A stretch of DNA of 9,641 bases. It comes from Rhodanobacter sp. (GTDB lineage Bacteria > Pseudomonadota > Gammaproteobacteria > Xanthomonadales > Rhodanobacteraceae). The stretch's first letter is position 1; the number at the start of each line of letters is the position of its first letter. A model generated the notes under the pieces. It searched no databases, was not told where the DNA came from, and saw only the letters and a program-made list of their open reading frames with translations. Position numbers and translations under genes: made by a program. The stretch spans positions 1 to 9,641 of the forward strand of contig JAPHUU010000446.1 of NCBI GenBank assembly GCA_026193555.1, given 5' to 3'. Positions 6,951-9,641 of the stretch are shown here, piece by piece.

Positions 6951-7777
6951 CCACTCTGCTCCATCGAAAATCCCAGATTGCGCCAATGCTGTTGCAGCTG
7001 ACGGGTTACGGCGCCGGGCAGGTAGACCCGCGCAGCCAACGACTGTACCGGCAGGATGCCGCGTACGCTCGAACTTAGAAAGACCTCGCTGGCCTCCAAC
7101 AAGGCCGCCACTGACAATTCGTCCACCCTCGCCAGCGGACAGACTTCCAGCACTTCAGCGCGAGCCACGCCAGCCACACCGCATTGCTCCAGTGCAGGCG
7201 TGATCAGCACGCCGTCGACCACCGCAAACAGATTGGCCATGGTGGCGGAAATCACCCGACCATGCTGATCGCACAGGACGCCTTCGGCGATGCCTGGATC
7301 GCTCCACTCGGCGCGCGCCAGCACCTGCTCCAGCCGGTTCAGGTGCTTCATGCCGGCGAGCAGCGGTTGTTCGGCCAGCCGGATGTCGCAGATCCGCATG
7401 TGCACGCCCTGCTCATGTGCATCACCCGGCGAAGTTGGTGGCGGGAATGCCGCCACCACCCGCGTGGTGCGCGGCGACGCTGGCGGTGCATAGCCGCGCG
7501 CGCCGACTCCACGCGTTACGGTGATACGCACCACCGCGCGCCGCATGTCGGCGATGACCTCGCGCGCTTCAACCCACAGTTGCGCCGGATCCGGTGCCGG
7601 CAGGTGCAGCCTGCGGCAGCTGACCAGCAATCGCCGCATATGCCGCTGCCACAGCGGCGCGGCGCCGCCAACGAAGCAAATGCTTTCGAACAAACCGTCA
7701 CCGTAGGCCATGCCGCGATCCAGCACAGACACCGCATCGGTCGACGCGCCGTTGACCAGGATCCTCGACTCGATCAC
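6947..7777 (-). CDS. pabC: Aminodeoxychorismate lyase
   Basis: PLP-dependent class IV aminotransferase-fold lyase that splits 4-amino-4-deoxychorismate into p-aminobenzoate and pyruvate for folate synthesis. It is 276 residues long. The N-terminal LDRGMAYGDGLFE (about 19-31) is typical of the fold. The PLP lysine is K144 in KHLNRLEQVLAR, matching the KHLNRLEQ segment of E. coli PabC. Later segments LCDQHGRVISATMANLF and SSSVRGILPV fit the cofactor and substrate pockets. The start is a GTG at 7777 overlapping the pabB stop as GTGA, with a GGGGG ribosome binding site 7 nt upstream. Downstream it overlaps mltG by ATGA. Branched-chain or D-amino-acid aminotransferases share the fold, but the KHLNRLEQ match and the adjacent pabB make PabC by far the best call. 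Confidence 0.94.
   Translation of the reverse strand: MIESRILVNGASTDAVSVLDRGMAYGDGLFESICFVGGAAPLWQRHMRRLLVSCRRLHLPAPDPAQLWVEAREVIADMRRAVVRITVTRGVGARGYAPPASPRTTRVVAAFPPPTSPGDAHEQGVHMRICDIRLAEQPLLAGMKHLNRLEQVLARAEWSDPGIAEGVLCDQHGRVISATMANLFAVVDGVLITPALEQCGVAGVARAEVLEVCPLARVDELSVAALLEASEVFLSSSVRGILPVQSLAARVYLPGAVTRQLQQHWRNLGFSMEQSG
6959..6963 (-). promoter_or_regulatory. Ribosome binding site of mltG
   Basis: TGGAG on the minus strand, within the last codons of pabC, lies 8 nt before the ATG at 6950. It decides the mltG start in favour of that ATG over the upstream TTG. Confidence 0.6.
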
Positions 7778-9123
7778 TCCGGCACCCCCAGCGCCCGCAG
7801 CAGGCCGCGTGCCTTGGCGCGGGTTTCCTCCAGCTCGAGTTCGGCCACCGAGTCGGCGACGATGCCAGCGCCCGCCCGCAGCGTTACCTCGTTGCCGGCC
7901 AGGGTCAGCGTGCGGATCAGGATATTCAAGTCGAGGTCACCGTTGCGGTCGAGATAGCCCAGTGCACCGGTATAGGCGCCGCGCGGAGCATCCTCCAGCG
8001 CGGCGATGATTTCCATGCAGCGCACCTTCGGGCAGCCGGTGATGGTGCCGCCGGGAAAGGTGGCGGCAATCACCTCGCCGGGCGTCACCTCGGCACGCAG
8101 GCGCCCCTGCACATTGGAAACGATGTGGTGCACGTGGGCGTAGCTCTCCACCACCATCAGCTCATCGACCTCGACCGTGCCGGGTACGCATACGCGACCG
8201 AGGTCGTTGCGTTCCAGATCGATGAGCATCACATGCTCGGCACGCTCCTTCGGATGTGCGCTCAATTCACGGATGCGCGCCAGCTCGTCGTCCTCCGGCA
8301 GCCGGGGCCGGGTACCGGCAATCGGCCGGGTCTGCGCGACGCCGCGACGGGCTTCCACCAGCCGTTCCGGTGAGGAGCTGACCACTGACCATTCCGCATG
8401 TTGCAGCAGGCCGGCAAAAGGAGCCGGGTTGGCCCCCCTCAGCGCGGCATACAGTGACGCCGGCGTCGGTGGTGCCACGTACCTCGCGTGCCAGGCCCGC
8501 GACAGATTCACCTGGAAGATGTCGCCGGCCTGCAGGTGCTCATGGATACGCGTGACTCCGTCGAGAAAGCCCTGTGGCGCATCCTCCGCCCAGTCGGCGA
8601 GGACCGGCAGCGGCGGGATCTGCACCGGGAAGGCGAGATCCGCCTCCATCTGATCGAGCAGGCTTTCACTGCCCGCCTCAGCCACCAGTACGGTGCAATC
8701 GCGCACGTGATCGATGATGATCGCGGCCGGGCAGCGCAGCGCCAGTGCCCGCGGCAAGATCGACGGCGCCCGCAGTCTCAGTCTCGGTTCGATTTCACCG
8801 GCCAGCTCATACGCCAGCAGCAACACCCAGCCACCGTGGAAAGGCAGCCCATCGTCATCGCCCGCAGGCAATCGATCGGCCTGCCAGGCCTTGTCCAACG
8901 CGTCCAGAAAACGTCCGCTCACATGCTCGCCGGCAGGGCCACGCAAAACGCCGTCGGCAGGCAAGCTGAGGGCATCGCGCGGAAAGGCAAACAGGATGTC
9001 GTAGCGTGACTGCGCGGTACCGCGCACCACACTCTCGAGCAGGCAGGGATAGCGTGTCGGAAAGGCCGCGGCCGGCACCAGCAAGTCGTGCCGGCCGCGA
9101 AGAACACGTTGCTGGCAGGCCAC
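7774..9123 (-). CDS. pabB: Aminodeoxychorismate synthase component I
   Basis: Converts chorismate to 4-amino-4-deoxychorismate using ammonia supplied by a PabA-type glutaminase, which is not fused here and not in the window. It is 449 residues long, normal for stand-alone PabB. An N-terminal TrpE/PabB-like part (to about 165) precedes the chorismate-binding domain (about 185-440). That domain contains GDIFQVNLSR (200-209), SSSPERLVE (249-257), PIAGTRPR (267-274), DLERNDLGR (302-310), FPGGTITGCPK (356-366) and GAYTGALGYLDRNGDLDLNILIRT (split over 382-405). Residue 269 is Ala, where E. coli PabB has a catalytic Lys (PIKGT). Ala at this place is also typical of anthranilate synthase, so TrpE is the alternative. 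The adjoining pabC argues strongly for PabB. The GTG at 9123 lies 2 nt past the fabF stop. No ATG precedes the first conserved region, and the Shine-Dalgarno is weak. Confidence 0.91.
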   Translation of the reverse strand: MACQQRVLRGRHDLLVPAAAFPTRYPCLLESVVRGTAQSRYDILFAFPRDALSLPADGVLRGPAGEHVSGRFLDALDKAWQADRLPAGDDDGLPFHGGWVLLLAYELAGEIEPRLRLRAPSILPRALALRCPAAIIIDHVRDCTVLVAEAGSESLLDQMEADLAFPVQIPPLPVLADWAEDAPQGFLDGVTRIHEHLQAGDIFQVNLSRAWHARYVAPPTPASLYAALRGANPAPFAGLLQHAEWSVVSSSPERLVEARRGVAQTRPIAGTRPRLPEDDELARIRELSAHPKERAEHVMLIDLERNDLGRVCVPGTVEVDELMVVESYAHVHHIVSNVQGRLRAEVTPGEVIAATFPGGTITGCPKVRCMEIIAALEDAPRGAYTGALGYLDRNGDLDLNILIRTLTLAGNEVTLRAGAGIVADSVAELELEETRAKARGLLRALGVPE

Positions 9124-9125
9124 AC

Positions 9126-9641
9126 TCAGACGCGGCGGAATGCCAGCGTGCCGTTGGTGCCACCAAAGCCAAACGAGTTGGAAATGGCGATGTCCAGCTT
9201 GGCCTCGCGCGCGACATTCGGCACGAAGTCCAGATCGCAGCCTTCGCTGGGCTCGTCCAGATTGATGGTCGGCGGCAGCACCTGGTCGCGCAACGCGAGG
9301 ATCGTGAAGATCGCCTCGACGCCACCGGCCGCACCGAGCAGATGCCCGGTGGTCGACTTGGTCGAGCTCATCGCGAGCGTGTAGGCATGCGCGCCGAATA
9401 TCGTCTTGGCGGCGTGGACCTCGCCCAGATCACCCAGCGGGGTGGAAGTGCCATGCGCGTTGACATACTGCACGTCGCCCGGATCGAGCTGCGCATCGTT
9501 CAACGCATTTTGCATGCAGCGTGCCGCACCCTCGCCGCCCTCGCTTGGCGCGGTCATGTGGAACGCATCCCCGCTCATGCCGAAACCCACCAGCTCGGCA
9601 TAGATCCGGGCACCGCGCGCCTTGGCGTGCTCGTACTCCTC
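9126..9641 (-). CDS. fabF: Beta-ketoacyl-ACP synthase II (C-terminal part, gene enters from outside window)
   Basis: Elongating condensing enzyme of type II fatty-acid synthesis, joining malonyl-ACP to acyl-ACP. Only the last 171 residues are visible, and the frame stays open to the window edge. It begins [20 protein letters not shown], a typical FabF/FabB segment. The catalytic histidines are present in [11 protein letters not shown] (H303 equivalent) and SSTKSTTGH (K335 and H340 equivalents). The C-terminus has the family glycine-rich [14 protein letters not shown]. The active-site cysteine lies outside the window. FabF rather than FabB is favoured by the position ahead of pabB-pabC-mltG-tmk-holB, since acpP-fabF commonly precedes this cluster. 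pabB starts 2 nt after the stop. Confidence 0.95.
   Translation of the reverse strand, partial: EEYEHAKARGARIYAELVGFGMSGDAFHMTAPSEGGEGAARCMQNALNDAQLDPGDVQYVNAHGTSTPLGDLGEVHAAKTIFGAHAYTLAMSSTKSTTGHLLGAAGGVEAIFTILALRDQVLPPTINLDEPSEGCDLDFVPNVAREAKLDIAISNSFGFGGTNGTLAFRRV

Noticed and set aside
5922..7001. Plus-strand open frame (359 codons) opposite mltG
   Set aside because: It mirrors mltG almost exactly, and mltG has a membrane segment, catalytic motif and ribosome binding site. No independent coding signal is seen.

Overview
The window is a compact chromosomal stretch from a GC-rich gammaproteobacterium. It most likely comes from the Xanthomonadales (Lysobacterales), with Rhodanobacteraceae-type genera such as Rhodanobacter, Dyella or Frateuria as the best guess. 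This rests on the fabF-pabB-pabC-mltG-tmk-holB order, on a PilZ closely resembling the Xanthomonas/Pseudomonas type IV pilus PilZ, and on overall base composition. No marker gene is present, so the genus is inference. All eight genes lie on the minus strand, so transcription runs from high to low coordinates. There are no RNA genes, mobile elements, CRISPR arrays or convincing intrinsic terminators.

Region A (9641 down to 4343) is a housekeeping operon. It contains the 3' part of fabF (fatty-acid elongation), pabB and pabC (the two steps from chorismate to p-aminobenzoate for folate), mltG (endolytic murein transglycosylase), tmk (dTMP kinase) and holB (DNA polymerase III delta prime). The genes are packed extremely tightly: a 2-nt gap between fabF and pabB, then 4-nt start/stop overlaps of the ATGA or GTGA type at pabB/pabC, pabC/mltG, mltG/tmk and tmk/holB. 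These junctions fix most start codons.

Region B (4352 down to 331) sits between holB and pilZ, which in Pseudomonas and Xanthomonas are usually direct neighbours. It holds a PIG-L/LmbE-type deacetylase whose start probably overlaps the end of holB. After a 170-nt gap comes a 959-residue GAF-GAF-PAS-GGDEF-EAL protein with apparently intact diguanylate cyclase, inhibitory-site and phosphodiesterase residues. Region C (190 down to 1) is the 5' part of pilZ, with a 140-nt leader.

The housekeeping genes are conventional. The most interesting point is the placement of a catalytically complete c-di-GMP enzyme directly upstream of pilZ. In Xanthomonas, PilZ works with FimX, a GGDEF-EAL protein with degenerate catalytic sites that binds c-di-GMP. 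The neighbour seen here could be a local c-di-GMP source or sink for pilus control, but this is a hypothesis. I found no convincing wholly new system in this window.
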